A stretch of DNA of 64,000 nucleotides from Streptomyces chrestomyceticus JCM 4735 (GTDB lineage Bacteria; Actinomycetota; Actinomycetes; Streptomycetales; Streptomycetaceae), in contig NZ_BHZC01000001.1 of the NCBI RefSeq assembly GCF_003865135.1, positions 1,550,001-1,614,000 on the forward strand, in the 5' to 3' direction. Within the stretch, counting starts at the first letter, position 1; every line of letters starts with the position of its first letter. The translations under genes were made by a program, and so were the position numbers. Below the pieces are notes generated by a model. The model did not search any database, was not told the DNA's origin, and was given only the letters and a program-made list of their open reading frames with translations. This document shows, piece by piece, positions 29,601-55,900 of this stretch.

Positions 29601-32600
29601 TGCGCCGTACGCGGCCGACAGGTCGCGGAAGAGCGGGTCGAGGGACTGGTCGTCCGCGGCGATCCGGTGGACGGTGACCAGCAGGACGTGGTCGGTGTCC
29701 GACAGCGTGAAGAGCTGCGGCGCCCAGGGTGCTTCCCGGGTCAGGTCGAAGGTGCGGGCGGCGCGGGCGGCCAGCAGCTCCGGCAGTTCCTCCTCGGTCG
29801 CCTCGGTCACCGTCAGCCGCGGGCGGGCGGCCTCGTCGGTGGCGGGCACGATGTGCTGGCGCAGCTCGTTGCGGGCGCCGGAGAAGGTGGTCCGCAGGAT
29901 CTCGTGCCGGGCCGCCACGTCGCCGAGCGCGGCTTCCAGTGCCGCGCGGTCCAGCTCGCCCGACAGGCGCAGCGCGGCCGAGAACTGGTGGGCCGGGCCG
30001 CTGTCGTGCAGCCGGGTCAGCAGCCAGGTACGGAGCTGGGCGACGGTGGCGGGCGCCTCGCCGTCGTGGCCGGCCGGGTTCAGGACCGGGCGGGCCTTCG
30101 TGGCCAGGGTGCGGGCCACGCCCGCCGCGGTGGGCGCGCTGAAGAACTGCCGCAGGTTCAGCGCGGCGTCGAACTCCTCGCGGATCCGTCCGATCAGGCG
30201 CATCGCCAGGCCGGACTCGCCGCCCAGCTCGAAGAAGTCGTCGTCGGCGCCGACCTGTTCGAGTTTGAGGACGTCGGCGAAGAGGCCGCAGAGGATCTCC
30301 TCGGTCTCGTTCTGCGGCGCCCTTTGGGAGACCCGTTCGGCGAAGTCGGGGGCGGGCAGGGCCTTGTGGTCGACCTTGCCGTTGGCGGTGACGGGCAGTG
30401 AGCCCATCACGATCACCGCGGCCGGGACCATGTAGCCGGGCAGGACCTTGGCGGCGTGGTCGCGGACATCGTCGGAGTCGACCTCCTGGCCGTCCGGGAC
30501 GACGTAACCGACCAGCAGCCGCTCGCCGGGCCGGTCCTCGCGGGCCGCGACCACGGCCTGGCCGACCGCCGGGTGCGCGGTCAGGGCCGCCTCGACCTCG
30601 CCGAGCTCCACCCGGAAGCCGCGGATCTTGACCTGTTCGTCGGCGCGGCCGACGAACAGCAGCTCGCCCGCCTCCGTCCAGCGCACCAGGTCCCCGGTCC
30701 GGTACATCCTCTCGCCAGAGGCGAACGGGCAGGCCACGAAGCGTTCCGCGGTCAGTCCCGCGCGGCCGAGGTAGCCGTGCGCCAGGCCGGTGCCGGCCAC
30801 GTACAGTTCGCCCGCCGTGCCCGCGGGCACCGGTTGCAGGAACGCGTCCAGGACGTAGACCTGCCGGTTGCCCAGCGGGCGGCCGATCGGCAGCACGGCG
30901 GCCGGTTCGTCGTCCGGCCGGGTCAGGTGCCAGGTGGCGCACAGGGTGGTCTCGGTCGGCCCGTACAGATGGCGTACGGCGGTGCCGGGGCAGGCCGCGC
31001 GTACCCGGTCGACGGCCGCGGCGGGCACCACGTCACCGCCGGTCAGCACCTCGCGCAGGCCGTGCAGGCACTCCGGTGACTCCTCCGCCACGACACGGAA
31101 CGTGCCGGCCGTCAGGTGCACCGCGCTCACTCCGGCGGCGATCGCGGCGCGGATGTCCTGGGCGTCCACCGCGCCCGGCGCGGCGACGACCACGCGGCCG
31201 CCGGAGGCCAGCGGCACCCAGATCTCGAACAGCGAGGCGTCGAAGGCGTGCGGCGCGTGCATGAGCACCGCGTCCCGCGGTCCCACCGACCAGCCGAGGT
31301 CGCCGACCAGGCCGGCCACGCTGCCGTGCGGTACGGCCACGCCCTTGGGCACACCGGTCGAGCCCGAGGTGTACATGACGTACGCGAGGTCCTCCGCTCC
31401 CACGCGTACCGGCACCAAGGCGTCGGCCGGGCTCACCGCGATGGCGGCCCGGGTCGGGTCGTCGTCCAGCACCACCAGTTCGGCGGCGGCGTCGACGGGC
31501 ACCGCGTCGCGGGTGGCGCGCGTGCACACGACCGCCGACGGGCCGGAGTCGGCCAGCAGGAACGCGACGCGTTCCGCCGGGTACCCGGGGTCCACCGGGA
31601 CGTACCCGGCGCCCGTCTTCCACACCGCGAGCAGCGTCACGAGCAGGTCGGCGGAGCGTTCCATCAGCACCGCGACCCGGTCGCCGCGCGCCACGCCGCG
31701 GTCCGCGAGGTACGCCGCGAGCCGGTCCGACTCCCGGGCCAGTTCGGCGTAGGACAGGGAGCGGCGCGGGTCGCTCACCGCGACGGCGCCCGGCACCTGC
31801 GCGGCCTGCCCGGCGATCAGTTCCGGCACCGAGGTGCCGGGGGCCCTGGCGGCGGTGGCGTTCCAGCCCGCCAGCACCAGGTCGCGCTCCTGGTCCTCCA
31901 GGACGCCGACGCGGCCCACCGGCATCGTGGGGTCGGCGGCCAGTTGGGTGAGCACCCGCACCACCCGCTGTCCGATCAGCCGGGTCGCCTCCTCGCCGAA
32001 CAGGTCGGGGCGGGAGGACAGCCGCAGGCTGATGCGGTCGCCGGGGAACACGCCGAGGGTGATCGGGTAGTGCGCCGCGTTGCGGGACAGCCCGGCCGGT
32101 TCCAGGGTCAGGGCCTGCGGGTCGTCCGGTCCGGCGGGCGGGCGCGGGAAACTCTCGTAGACCACGAGGGTGTCGAAGGACGCTCCGGGCCCGGCGAGCT
32201 GCTGCACCTCGGACAGGCCCAGGTGCTGGTGCGGGAGGAGCGCCGACTGGCGTTCCTGGAGCGCGCTGAGCATGTCGATCGCGGGCTGTCCGCCGTCGAG
32301 CCGTACCCGTACGGGCAGGGTGTTGATGAACAGGCCGACCATCGACTCGACGTGCGGCAGGTCGTGCGGGCGGCCCGCGACGGTGGCGCCGAAGACCACG
32401 TCGGTACGGCCCGCCAGCCGGGCCAGCACCAGGGCCCAGGCGCCCTGGAACAGGGTGTTGAGGGTCAGTCCGTAGCGGCGGGCCAGGTCGGTCAGCTCCC
32501 TGGAGGGGCCCTCGGGGATGTCGATCAGGACGTCCTCGGGCACCACACTGGCGCGGGTCCGGTCCGCCGGGACCACCAGGGTGGGCTCGTCGGCACCGGC

Positions 32601-33206
32601 CAGTTCGGCGCGCCACGCCTCGCGGGCGGCGTCCTTGTCCTGCCGGTTGAGCCAGGCCAGGTAGTCGCGGTAGGAGGCGGTCGGCGGGAGGGCGGTGCCG
32701 TCGCCGCCCGCCGCGTACGCCGCGGACAGCTCCGTCAGGACGATCGGCATCGACCAGCCGTCCATCAGGATGTGGTGGCTGGTGACGACCATGCGGTGCC
32801 GGTCCGGGCCGAGGCGGATCAGCAGGATCCGCAGCAGGGGCGCGGTGGCCAGGTCGAAGCGGCGGGCGCGTTCGGCGTCGGCCAGCCGCCCGGCCTCGGC
32901 CTCGGCGTCGTCCGGGGCGAGGCCGGACAGGTCGGCCTCCTGCCAGGGCAGTTCCACCTCGCGGGCGATGACCTGCACCATGCGGGCCCCGCTGACCCGG
33001 CGGAAGCAGGCGCGCAGGGCCGCGTGCCGGGCGACCAGGGTCTCCCATGCCGCGCGCAGCCGGCCCGCTTCCAAGGGTCCGTCGACGGCGTGTGCGGACT
33101 GCACCGTGTAGACGTCCGGCCCCTCCTCGTCAAAGGTGGCGTGGAAGAGCAGCCCCTCCTGCAGTGGTGACAGCGGCCACACGTCCTCGACCATGGATCG
33201 GGTCAT
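26622..33206 (-). CDS. comD: NRPS, module 7 (Hpg): C-A-T-X-(vestigial A)-TE
   Basis: 2194 residues, unbroken. C domain about 1-430 (HHILMDGWS); A domain about 430-945 with code D-A-F-H-L-G-L-L-C, the Hpg code; carrier domain near 990 with Ser in [15 protein letters not shown] domain about 1050-1480, recognised by HRIAADDQS in place of the condensation HHxxxDG, which recruits the cross-linking P450s; then about 400 residues (1495-1900) that align with an adenylation domain but lack its key motifs and C-terminal part; then a thioesterase (about 1935-2190) with Ser2012 in GWSFGG that releases the peptide as a linear acid. Glycopeptide terminal modules normally have X directly before TE, so the A remnant is odd. 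ATG 33206 follows GAGGAG. Symbol by analogy with complestatin. Confidence 0.92.
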   Translation of the reverse strand: MTRSMVEDVWPLSPLQEGLLFHATFDEEGPDVYTVQSAHAVDGPLEAGRLRAAWETLVARHAALRACFRRVSGARMVQVIAREVELPWQEADLSGLAPDDAEAEAGRLADAERARRFDLATAPLLRILLIRLGPDRHRMVVTSHHILMDGWSMPIVLTELSAAYAAGGDGTALPPTASYRDYLAWLNRQDKDAAREAWRAELAGADEPTLVVPADRTRASVVPEDVLIDIPEGPSRELTDLARRYGLTLNTLFQGAWALVLARLAGRTDVVFGATVAGRPHDLPHVESMVGLFINTLPVRVRLDGGQPAIDMLSALQERQSALLPHQHLGLSEVQQLAGPGASFDTLVVYESFPRPPAGPDDPQALTLEPAGLSRNAAHYPITLGVFPGDRISLRLSSRPDLFGEEATRLIGQRVVRVLTQLAADPTMPVGRVGVLEDQERDLVLAGWNATAARAPGTSVPELIAGQAAQVPGAVAVSDPRRSLSYAELARESDRLAAYLADRGVARGDRVAVLMERSADLLVTLLAVWKTGAGYVPVDPGYPAERVAFLLADSGPSAVVCTRATRDAVPVDAAAELVVLDDDPTRAAIAVSPADALVPVRVGAEDLAYVMYTSGSTGVPKGVAVPHGSVAGLVGDLGWSVGPRDAVLMHAPHAFDASLFEIWVPLASGGRVVVAAPGAVDAQDIRAAIAAGVSAVHLTAGTFRVVAEESPECLHGLREVLTGGDVVPAAAVDRVRAACPGTAVRHLYGPTETTLCATWHLTRPDDEPAAVLPIGRPLGNRQVYVLDAFLQPVPAGTAGELYVAGTGLAHGYLGRAGLTAERFVACPFASGERMYRTGDLVRWTEAGELLFVGRADEQVKIRGFRVELGEVEAALTAHPAVGQAVVAAREDRPGERLLVGYVVPDGQEVDSDDVRDHAAKVLPGYMVPAAVIVMGSLPVTANGKVDHKALPAPDFAERVSQRAPQNETEEILCGLFADVLKLEQVGADDDFFELGGESGLAMRLIGRIREEFDAALNLRQFFSAPTAAGVARTLATKARPVLNPAGHDGEAPATVAQLRTWLLTRLHDSGPAHQFSAALRLSGELDRAALEAALGDVAARHEILRTTFSGARNELRQHIVPATDEAARPRLTVTEATEEELPELLAARAARTFDLTREAPWAPQLFTLSDTDHVLLVTVHRIAADDQSLDPLFRDLSAAYGARCEGRAPERAPLPLQFADYAVWEQELLRGADEPESLVSDQLAYWQDALAGLAGELELPTDRPRPALPSRRVERVPLRLDAAAHARLMAAAEPREATGFMVVQAALALLLTRLGAGTDIVLGTTRARRDEDGLEGLVGPFDGPLALRTDTSGDPGFLELLRRVQQTHREAVNHQDVPFERVVDALPLPPSVDRHPVFQVGLDVHEGRTEVWDPWELPGLRTGRLDVGGATGELDLSVGLTERQRADGSPDGMDGHLTYATDLFDHDTAQAFADRLVRVLEQLAADPELSLSRVDVLLDEEEFRRLVADFHGTAAEIPDRTVVEQLAAQAARTPDAVAATDPDGVLTYGALDTASGALARRLRKRGIGAGDVVAVAEPVTTAFLVALTGVLKSGAVCRPVDSHRPVGDIETVLSTSRPAALVCTAATAARLSADGPVPTVVLDDPLTAASGTAEPEFRPPLPAQPALVLDGTAPDGPAAVVDHRTLAGQTAYRTQATPAAGGTALLDTRAPVAALVIPLLAALCGGGSVRLGAPEDVRTPDGTGTARLLVTTRDLLPTLTELPDGQRPTEVLVVSAGTPEADDGLLKWRAMHPDVTVVTGHAAAGTAGPWLEHRAAPHESVPSSLPTGRPVPNTRAYVLDDLLRPVPPGVTGDLYVAGAATARGYAGGSALTGERFVADPFGPPGERMLHTGDRARRSTAGLLTVADASSARPARTGAARGTSRGDLGVLLPLRTQGSQPPLFCLHPSLGLSWGYRGLLPHLPADRPVYGLQARGLAGPEPLPLTMEEMAADYVDQIRTVQPSGPYHLLGWSFGGTVAYAVATALEAQGEKVALLALLDTYLGGDTGEFFGETPAAREGEDVTMRRELGAQGPPDGGGEAGGDGAGVAGLGLDEQLLTAIREVTVNSGRLSYGYTPKRFGGDLVVFVATVNRPENSQAWDAVASWRTFVAGDIDTHDIAVDHNDMLQPAPLAQIGRVVAEKLQAVRPTGERNPS

Positions 33207-33239
33207 CGCTTTCTCCTCACAACGCCTCGTTGTCGGTCG

Positions 33240-48223
<14,984 letters not shown>

Positions 48224-48289
48224 CGCTTACTCCTCAAAACGACGTGCGTTCATCGGGCAACGGGTGCGGCCGGCGGCTCGCGGGGCGGG

Positions 48290-51200
48290 TTACGGGGCGC
48301 CGTCCGCGAAACCGGCTTCGAACTCCTCGACCTCGTCCTGGCCGAGGTCCAGCAGGGGGAAGTCGGAGGCGGTGTGCCCGCCCGCGGCCGGATCGGCGGT
48401 GTGCGCCGCCAGACCGTCCAGCAGGTCCAGCCAGCGCCGGCCCAGCCGCTCGGCTTCCGCCTCCGGCCACAGACCGGCGGGACCGCCGAGCCTGAGGGTC
48501 AGTTCCGGTCCGTCCGGGGTGTCCTGGACGTACGCCCCCGCCTCCAGGGCGTGCGGGGCGGGTGTGCGGGGATCGGCCGAGCTGCCGACCACCGAGATGC
48601 CGGCCGGCTGCCAGGCGTCCCCCGGCGCTCCGGCCCGGCCCGCACCCGCGAACCTGCCCAGGTAATTGAACCCGATGTGGGCGTCCGGCAGGGTGTCCAA
48701 CTCCGGTGCGGTGAGCGGGTTCAGGTGGCGCAGCAGGGCGTGGCCGAGGCCGTCGCCGGGCACCGCCCGCGCCTGCTCCTTGACGCGTTTGAGCAGGTCA
48801 CCGGCGGCCGGTCCGCCGCGCGGCGCCTCGTCGAGGTCGATGCCCGACACGTCCAGGCGGACCGGGTGGACGCCGGTGAACCAGCCCACCGTCCGGGACA
48901 GGTCCGCGCCGTCGGCCGGTTCGCGTCCGTGTCCTTCGATGTCCACGACGAGCGCGGCCTCCGGCCGGCCGTGCGCGACCGCGCCCGCCAGCGTCGCGAG
49001 CAGCACTTCGTGGACGCCGCAGTGGAACACGCCGGGTGCCGTGCCGACGAGGGTGGCCGCCGTCGGTCCCGGCAGCGTCCAGGTGCGCCAGGTCATGGCG
49101 GCCAAGGTGTCCTCGGCCGGGTCGAGCGGCCGGCCGCCCAGCGGGGGCGCCACGTCCTTGAACAGGGCTGCCCATTCCGGCAGTTCCGATATTCGGCCGT
49201 CGGCCGTGGCCTGGGCGGCGAGGGCGCCCGCCCACTGCCGGAAAGAGGCGGGGACGGGGTCGAGTTCCGGTGCGCGCCCGTCCGCCACCGCTTCGCAGGC
49301 GGCCCGCAGGTCCGGGAGCAGGATGCGCCAGGACACGCCGTCCATCACCAAGTGGTGCACCACGAGCGCCAGCCGTCCGGGCTCCGCGGGCCCGGCGTCC
49401 AGCCAGACGGCCTGCACCAGCACGCCGCCCTCGGTGTCCAGCCGCCCGGTCGCCTCCCTGGCCGCGAGGTCGGCCCTGTCGTCCAGGGAGCCGGCCGGCG
49501 CGTCCGTGGCGTCGACACGGGTGAGCAGGGTGGCGGCGTCGACCGTGCCGCGACCCGGCACCACCAGGCGTGGTCCGCCCTCCGCGCGCACCACACGGGC
49601 CCGCAGCATGTCGTGGGTGTCCAGCACGGCGGCCAGCCCGCCGGTGAGCACGTCCGGCCGCAGGCCAGCGGGGGTGGTGACGACCATCCACTGCGCGAAG
49701 TCGCTGCTCAGCGCGTACTCCCCGAGCGCTGCCATGGCCGGGGTCCAGGCCACCTCGCCCACGCCCGCGTCCGGGGCGGCGCGCACCTCGTCGGCGAGCC
49801 GGGCGACGGCGGCCAGCGCCCCCGGCGTCTCCTGTTCGAAGACGTCCTGGGCGCTGAAGACCACTCCTTCGCGGCGGGCCCGGGTGGCGAGCTGCATCGA
49901 CATGATCGAGTCGCCGCCCAGTTGGAAGAAGCTGTCCTCCGCGCCGACCCGCTCCAGGCCGAGCAGTTCGGCGAAGAGCCCGCACAGGATGTCCTCCGCC
50001 GCCGTGCGCGGTGCGCGTCCGGCCGCCTTCGCGGAGAAGCCGGGGGCGGGCAGGGCCTTCTGGTCCACCTTGCCGTTGGCCGTGACCGGCAGGGCGTCCA
50101 GGACGAGGACGGCGGCGGGCACCATGTACTCCGGCAGGGCGCGGGCGAGGTGCTCGCGCAGGACCTGGCCGTCCGGCGCGGGGCCGTCCGTGCCGTCCCC
50201 GGCCGCCACCACGTAACCGACCAGCCGGCGTTCGCCCGGCCGGTCCTCGCGGGCGACGACGGCGGCCTGCGCCACCCCGGGCGCGGCCGCGAGCACGGCC
50301 TCGATCTCGCCCGGTTCGATCCGGTAGCCGCGCACCTTGACCTGCGCGTCGGCGCGTCCGGCGAAGAGCAGTTCGCCGTCCGGCGTCCAGCGCGCGAGGT
50401 CGCCCGTGCGGTACATCCTCCCGCCGCGCCCGAAGGGGTCGGCCGGGAAGCGTTCGGCGGTCGCGCCGGGGCGGTCGAGGTACCCCCGGGCCAGGCCCGT
50501 ACCGGCCAGGTACAGCTCGCCGGCCACGCCGGGCGGTACGGGCTGGAGGAACGCGTCGAGCACGTACGCCTGCCGGTTGGCCAGCGGGCGCCCGATCGGC
50601 AGCACGTCCGGGTCGGGCCCGCCCGGCCGGAGCCGGTGCCAGGTGGCGCTCAGCGTGGTCTCGGTGGGCCCGTACAGATGCCGTACGGTCACCTCGGGGC
50701 AGGCCGCGCGCACCCGCGCGACCGACGCCGCCGGGACCACGTCGCCGCCGGTCAGCACCTCACGCAGCCCGGCGAAGCACTCCGGGTCCTCCTGCGCGGC
50801 CACCCGGAAGGACCCGGCGGTCAGGTGCACCGCCGTGACGCCCGCCGCCACCGCCTCCCGCACCCGCTGCGCGTCCACCGCACCGGCCGCCGCCACGGCC
50901 ACCCGCGCGCCGGAGACCAGCGGCACCCAGATCTCGAACAGGGAGGCGTCGAAGGCGTGCGGGGCGTGCATCAGCACCGCGTCGCCAGGACCCAGCGCCC
51001 AGCCGCGGTCCCCGGCCAGCGCCGCCACACTGCCGTGCGGCACGCCGACGCCCTTGGGCACGCCGGTGGAGCCGGAGGTGTACATCACGTACGCCAAGTC
51101 CTGCGGGTGCAGGGTCGGCCGGGGATCCCCGGCGGGTGCTTCCGCCACCGCCGTCCGCACCTTCGGGTCGTCCAGCACGACCGTCTGCCCGGCCAGGTCC

Positions 51201-52941
51201 GCCGGGACCGCCGCGCGGGTGGCCTCGGCGCACAGCACGAGCGCGGGCCCCGAGTCGGCCAGCAGGAACGCGACCCGCTCCGCCGGGTATCCGGCGTCCA
51301 CCGGCACGTACGCGGCGCCCGCCTTCCACACCGCCAGCAGCGTCGTGAGCAGCCCGGCCGACCGCTCCAGCACCACCGCGACCCGGTCGCCACGGCCGCC
51401 CCCCAGGCCGCGCAGGTACGCGGCGAGGCGGTCCGACGCGGTGTCCAACTCACCGAATTGAACACTTTGACGCCCGTCCGTCACGGCCACGGCATCCGGC
51501 GCGGCCGCCACCCGCGCCGCGAACAGCTCCGGCACGGTGGCGCCCGGCGTCTCCGCCGCCGTGGCGTTCCACTCCGTCACGACCCGGCGCCGCTCAGCGG
51601 CGTCCAGGACGCCGACCCGGCCCACCGGGACCGACGGGTCCGCCACCACCTGCTCCAGCACCCGCACCAGCCGCCCGGCCAGCGCGCGGGCCAGTTCGGC
51701 GGTGACCAGGTCGGTCCGGTAGGAGACCTCCACCTCCAGCCGGTCGCCGGGGAGGATGCCGAGGGTCAGCGGGTAGTGGGTGGCCTGGCGCAGGCCGAGC
51801 GTGGTGAAGGTGAGCGCGCCGGGGGCCGATTCGGCGGCCGGGCGCGGGTAGTTCTCGTACACCACCAGCGTGTCGAAGCCCGCTTCCGGACCGGCGTGCT
51901 TCTGGATGTCGGCCAGGCCCAGGTGCTGGTGCGGGAGCAGCGCGGACTGGCGGGACTGTACGTCCTTGAGCATCTCCACCACGGGCCGCCCCGCGTCCAG
52001 GCGCACCCGCACCGGCACCGTGTTGATGAAGAGGCCGACCATCGACTCGACGCCGGGGAGTTCTGGCGGGCGGCCCGCCACGGTCGTGCCGTAGACCACG
52101 TCGTCGCGCCCGGACAGCCGGGCCAGGAGCAGCGCCCAGGCGCCCTGCACGACGGTGTTGACGGTCAGGCCGTGGCGGCGGGCCATGTCGGTGAGGGCGC
52201 GGGTGAGGGGCGCGGGCAGGTCGGCCTTGGCCTGGTCGGGCAGCTCGGGGTGCGGGCCGGGTCGGCGGGGGCGACGAGCGTCGGCTCGCCGTCCCCGGCC
52301 AGTTCGGCGCGCCACGCGGCCCGCGCGGCCTCCTTGTCCTGCCGTCCCAGCCACGCCAGGTAGTCGCGGTAGGAGGCGGTGCGCCGCAGCACCGAGGCGT
52401 CGCCGCCCGCCGCGTACGCCGTGGTCGCCTCGTCGAAGAGGATGGGCATCGACCAGCCGTCGAGCAGGATGTGATGGGCCGTCAGGACCATGCAGTGCCG
52501 CTCGGCGCCGAGGCGTACGAGCAGCACCCGCAGCAGCGGTGCCCGCCCGAGGTCGAAGCGTTCCGCGCACTCGCCGGCGGCCAGCCGTTCGACCTCGGCG
52601 AGCGCATCGGCCTCGGGCAGGCCGGACAGGTCGGTCTCGCGCCAGGGCAGTACGGCTTCCCGGCTGACGAGCTGGACCGCCTCCCCCGACTTGCGGCGGT
52701 GGAAGCTGGCGCGGAGCGCCGCGTGCCGGCCGAGCAGTGCCTGCCAGGACGCGTGCCAGCGGTCCGCGTCCAGCGGGCCGTCGATGGTCAGGGTGCGCTG
52801 GATGACGTAGACGTCCGGCCCCTGGTCGCCGAACCCGGCGTGGAAGAGCATCCCTTCCTGCAACGGGGACAGCGGCCACACCTCGGCGAGTGCCGAGCCC
52901 TTGCCGGATGCCGGTCCCGTGGCGGGTGTTGAGGTCTTCAC
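48290..52941 (-). CDS. comB: NRPS, module 3 (Hpg): C-A-T-E, with apparent frameshift
   Basis: About 1550 residues after correction. Start GTG 52941 overlaps the comA stop as GTGA, with AAGGGGGA 7 bases upstream. C domain about 1-440 (HHILLDGWS), A about 443-960, carrier near 1000 ([14 protein letters not shown]), E about 1057-1537 with [10 protein letters not shown] and EGHGREP, so it should give D-Hpg. The A code reads D-A-F-H-L-G-L-L-S: the Hpg code with Ser in place of Cys at the ninth position. The frame breaks in the C domain near residue 231 (plus strand 52247-52250): before it the line ends [11 protein letters not shown], after it resumes [15 protein letters not shown]. One extra C in the run of four joins them. 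Complestatin residue 3 is dichloro-Hpg. Confidence 0.9.
50679..50786 (-). repeat. 108-bp tract in A3 identical to A4
   Basis: Partner of 46005-46112, in the adenylation domain of module 3 in comB. Confidence 0.88.
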
Positions 52942-55900
52942 AGCGACAGTCCCCCTTCGAGCCGTGCCGCGATCGCTTCGAACTCCTCGACCTCGTCCTG
53001 GCCGAGGTCCAGGAGCGGGAAGTCGGAGGGTGTGTGGCCGCCCGCCTCGGGCGCGGCCGTGTGGGCGGCCAGGCCGCCGAGCAGGTCCTTCCAGAGGCCG
53101 CCCAGGCGGGCGACGGCCGCGTCGTCGAGGACGCCGGCCGGTCCGCCGACGGTGAGGGTCAGTGCGGGCCCTTCGGGCGTGTCGCGGATGACCGCGCCCG
53201 CCTCCAGGGCGTGCGGCGCCGGCATGTCCGGGTCGTCGGAGCCGCCCAGTGCGGTGCTGCCCGCCGCTTCCCACGGCCGGACGGTGCCCGCGGGGGCGCC
53301 CGCCGGGAACCGGCCGAGGTAGTTGAAGCCGATCTGCGGGGCCGGGAGGGCGGCCAGTACGGGGGCGGTCTCCGGGTTCAGGTGTCGCAGCAGCCCGTGG
53401 CCGAGGCCGTCGCCGGGCACCGCGCGGGTCTGTTCCTTGACCGCCTTGAGCAGCGCTCCGGCCGCGGGCCCGCCCGCCATGACCTGGTGCGGGTCCACGC
53501 CGGTCAGGTCGAGCCGTACGGGGTGCACGCTGGTGAACCAGCCCACCGTCCGGGACAGGTCCGCCCCCGCGACCGGTTCCCGGCCGTGCCCCTCGATGTC
53601 CACCAGGATTCCGGCCGCCTCTTCGGTGTCCGGCCGGGCGCACGCGACCGCCGCGGCCAGCGCCGCGAGCAGCACCTCGTGCACGCCGCAGTGGAAGACC
53701 GCGGGCGTCCGGGTGGCGAGGACCGCCGCCTGCTCCCGGGGCACCTGCCACGTGCGGTGGCGCACGGTCGCCTGGGTGTCCGTGGCCGGGTCGAGGGCGC
53801 GGGCGCCGAGCACCGGGTCGGGTCCGTCGAGTACGGCGGCCCAGTGCGGCAGTTCGGCCACCCGCCACGGCTGGGTCGCCTGCGCGGCCAGCAGTCCGGC
53901 CCACTGCCGGAACGCCGTACCGACGCGGTCGAGTTCCGGCGCGCGCCCGGCCGCGACCGCTTCGCAGGCGGCCTGCAGGTCCGGGAGCAGGATGCGCCAG
54001 GACACACCGTCCACCGCGAGGTGGTGCACGGCCAGCACCAGCCGGCCGGTGCGGTGCGGTCCCGCGTCCAGCCAGACCGCCTGGACCAGGACGCCCGCGG
54101 CCGGGTCGAGCCGTCCGACCGCTTCTCCGGCGGCCCGTTCGGCGAGGCCGTCGAGGCCGGAGTCCGGTGCCCCGGCCACGTCCACCCGGGTGACCAGCGC
54201 GTCGGCGTCCACCGAGCCCCGGCCGCCGACGGCCAGTACGGGCCCGCCGGGCCGCGGCACCACCCGGGCCCGCAGCATGGCGTGGGTGTCCAGTACGGCG
54301 GCCAGCCCGGCGGCCAGCACGTCCCGGCCCAGCCCGGCCGGGGCGCCCACGGTCGTCCACTGCGCGAACCGGCCGCCGGTGATCCGCTCCCCGAGCAGCC
54401 GCATCACCGGGGTCCACGGCACCTCGCCGGTGCCCGCGCCCGCGGTGTCGGCGCGCGGTCCGGACGTCACCGGCTCCGCCACCTCGGCCAGGCGTTCCGG
54501 GGTCTGCTCGTCGAAGACCTGGCGGGACGTCAGCAGCAGTCCGGCCCGGCGGGCCCGCGCCACGAGCTGGAGCGAGGTGATCGAGTCGCCGCCCAGCTCG
54601 AAGAAGCTGTCCTCGGCGCCGGCCCGGTCCAGGCCCAGGAGTTCGGCGAACAGGGCGCACAGCACCGTCTCGGCGGGGGTACGCGGTTCCCGGCCGGTGA
54701 CCTGCCCGGCGAAGTCGGGAGCGGGCAGCGCCGCGCGGTCCAGCTTCCCGTTCGGGGTCCTCGGCAGCTCGTCGAGGGCCACCACGGCCGAGGGCACCAT
54801 GTAGTCCGGGAGTGTCCCGGCGACGTGCGTACGGACGGACCGTTCGTCCAGGCCGGGACCGGCGGGGACCGCGTAGCCGACCAGCCGGCGCTCGCCGGGG
54901 CGGTCCTCGCGGACCACCGCGACCGCGTCCGCCACCGCGGGGTGCGCGGCCAGCGCGGCCTCCACCTCGCCGAGTTCGACACGGAAGCCGCGCACCTTGA
55001 CCTGGGCGTCCGCCCGCCCGGCGAAGACCAGTTCGCCGTCACCGGTCCAGCGGACCAGGTCCCCGGTCCGGTACATCCTCCCGCCCGGCGCGAACGGGTC
55101 CGCCACGAACCGCGCGGCGCTCAGCCCCGCGCGCCCCAGGTAGCCGCGCGCCAGGTTCACCCCGGCCACGTACAGCTCGCCGACCACGCCCGGCGGCACC
55201 GGCTGGAGGAAGGCGTCCAGGACGTACGTACGGGTGTTGGTGATCGGGCGGCCGATCGCGGGCGCGCTGCCGGCGTCCAGCGGCGCGGTCACGGTGGAGG
55301 TGACGGTCGCCTCGGTGACGCCGTACTCGTTGAACAGCTCCCGCCCGGCGGACCAGCGGCGGCGCACCTCGTCGGTCATCGGCTCGCCGCCGGCGATCAG
55401 GACTCGCAGCCGGGACAGGCCGTCGGACGGAAGCTGGGGCAGGAACGCGGCGGGCAGCGCCACATGGGTGGCTTTGCGTTCGCGCAGCAGGTCGGCCAGA
55501 TCCTCGCCGAAGGACTCCTGCCCGGCCGGCGCCAGCACGAGCCGTCCGCCCACGCACAGCACCGGCCAGATGTCCCCCATGGACACGTCGAAGCTGGGCG
55601 AGACGCGCTGCACGACGCGGCTGTCCGGGCCGATGCGGTAGCGCCCGACGCGGTCGGCGACGAGGTTGGCCAGGCCCCGGTGCGGGACCAGGACTCCCTT
55701 GGGCACACCGGTCGATCCGGAGGTGTAGATCACGTACGCCGCGTGGTCGGCGTGCAGCGGCGCGGACCGCTCGGCGTCGGACAGCGAGCCGCCCGCCCGG
55801 CGCGCCACCGCCGCGGCCACCGTGGGGTCGTCCAGGACGACCGTGCCGCCGTACGCACCGTCCGGGACCGCGGCCCGGGTGCGCGTCGTGCACACCACGA

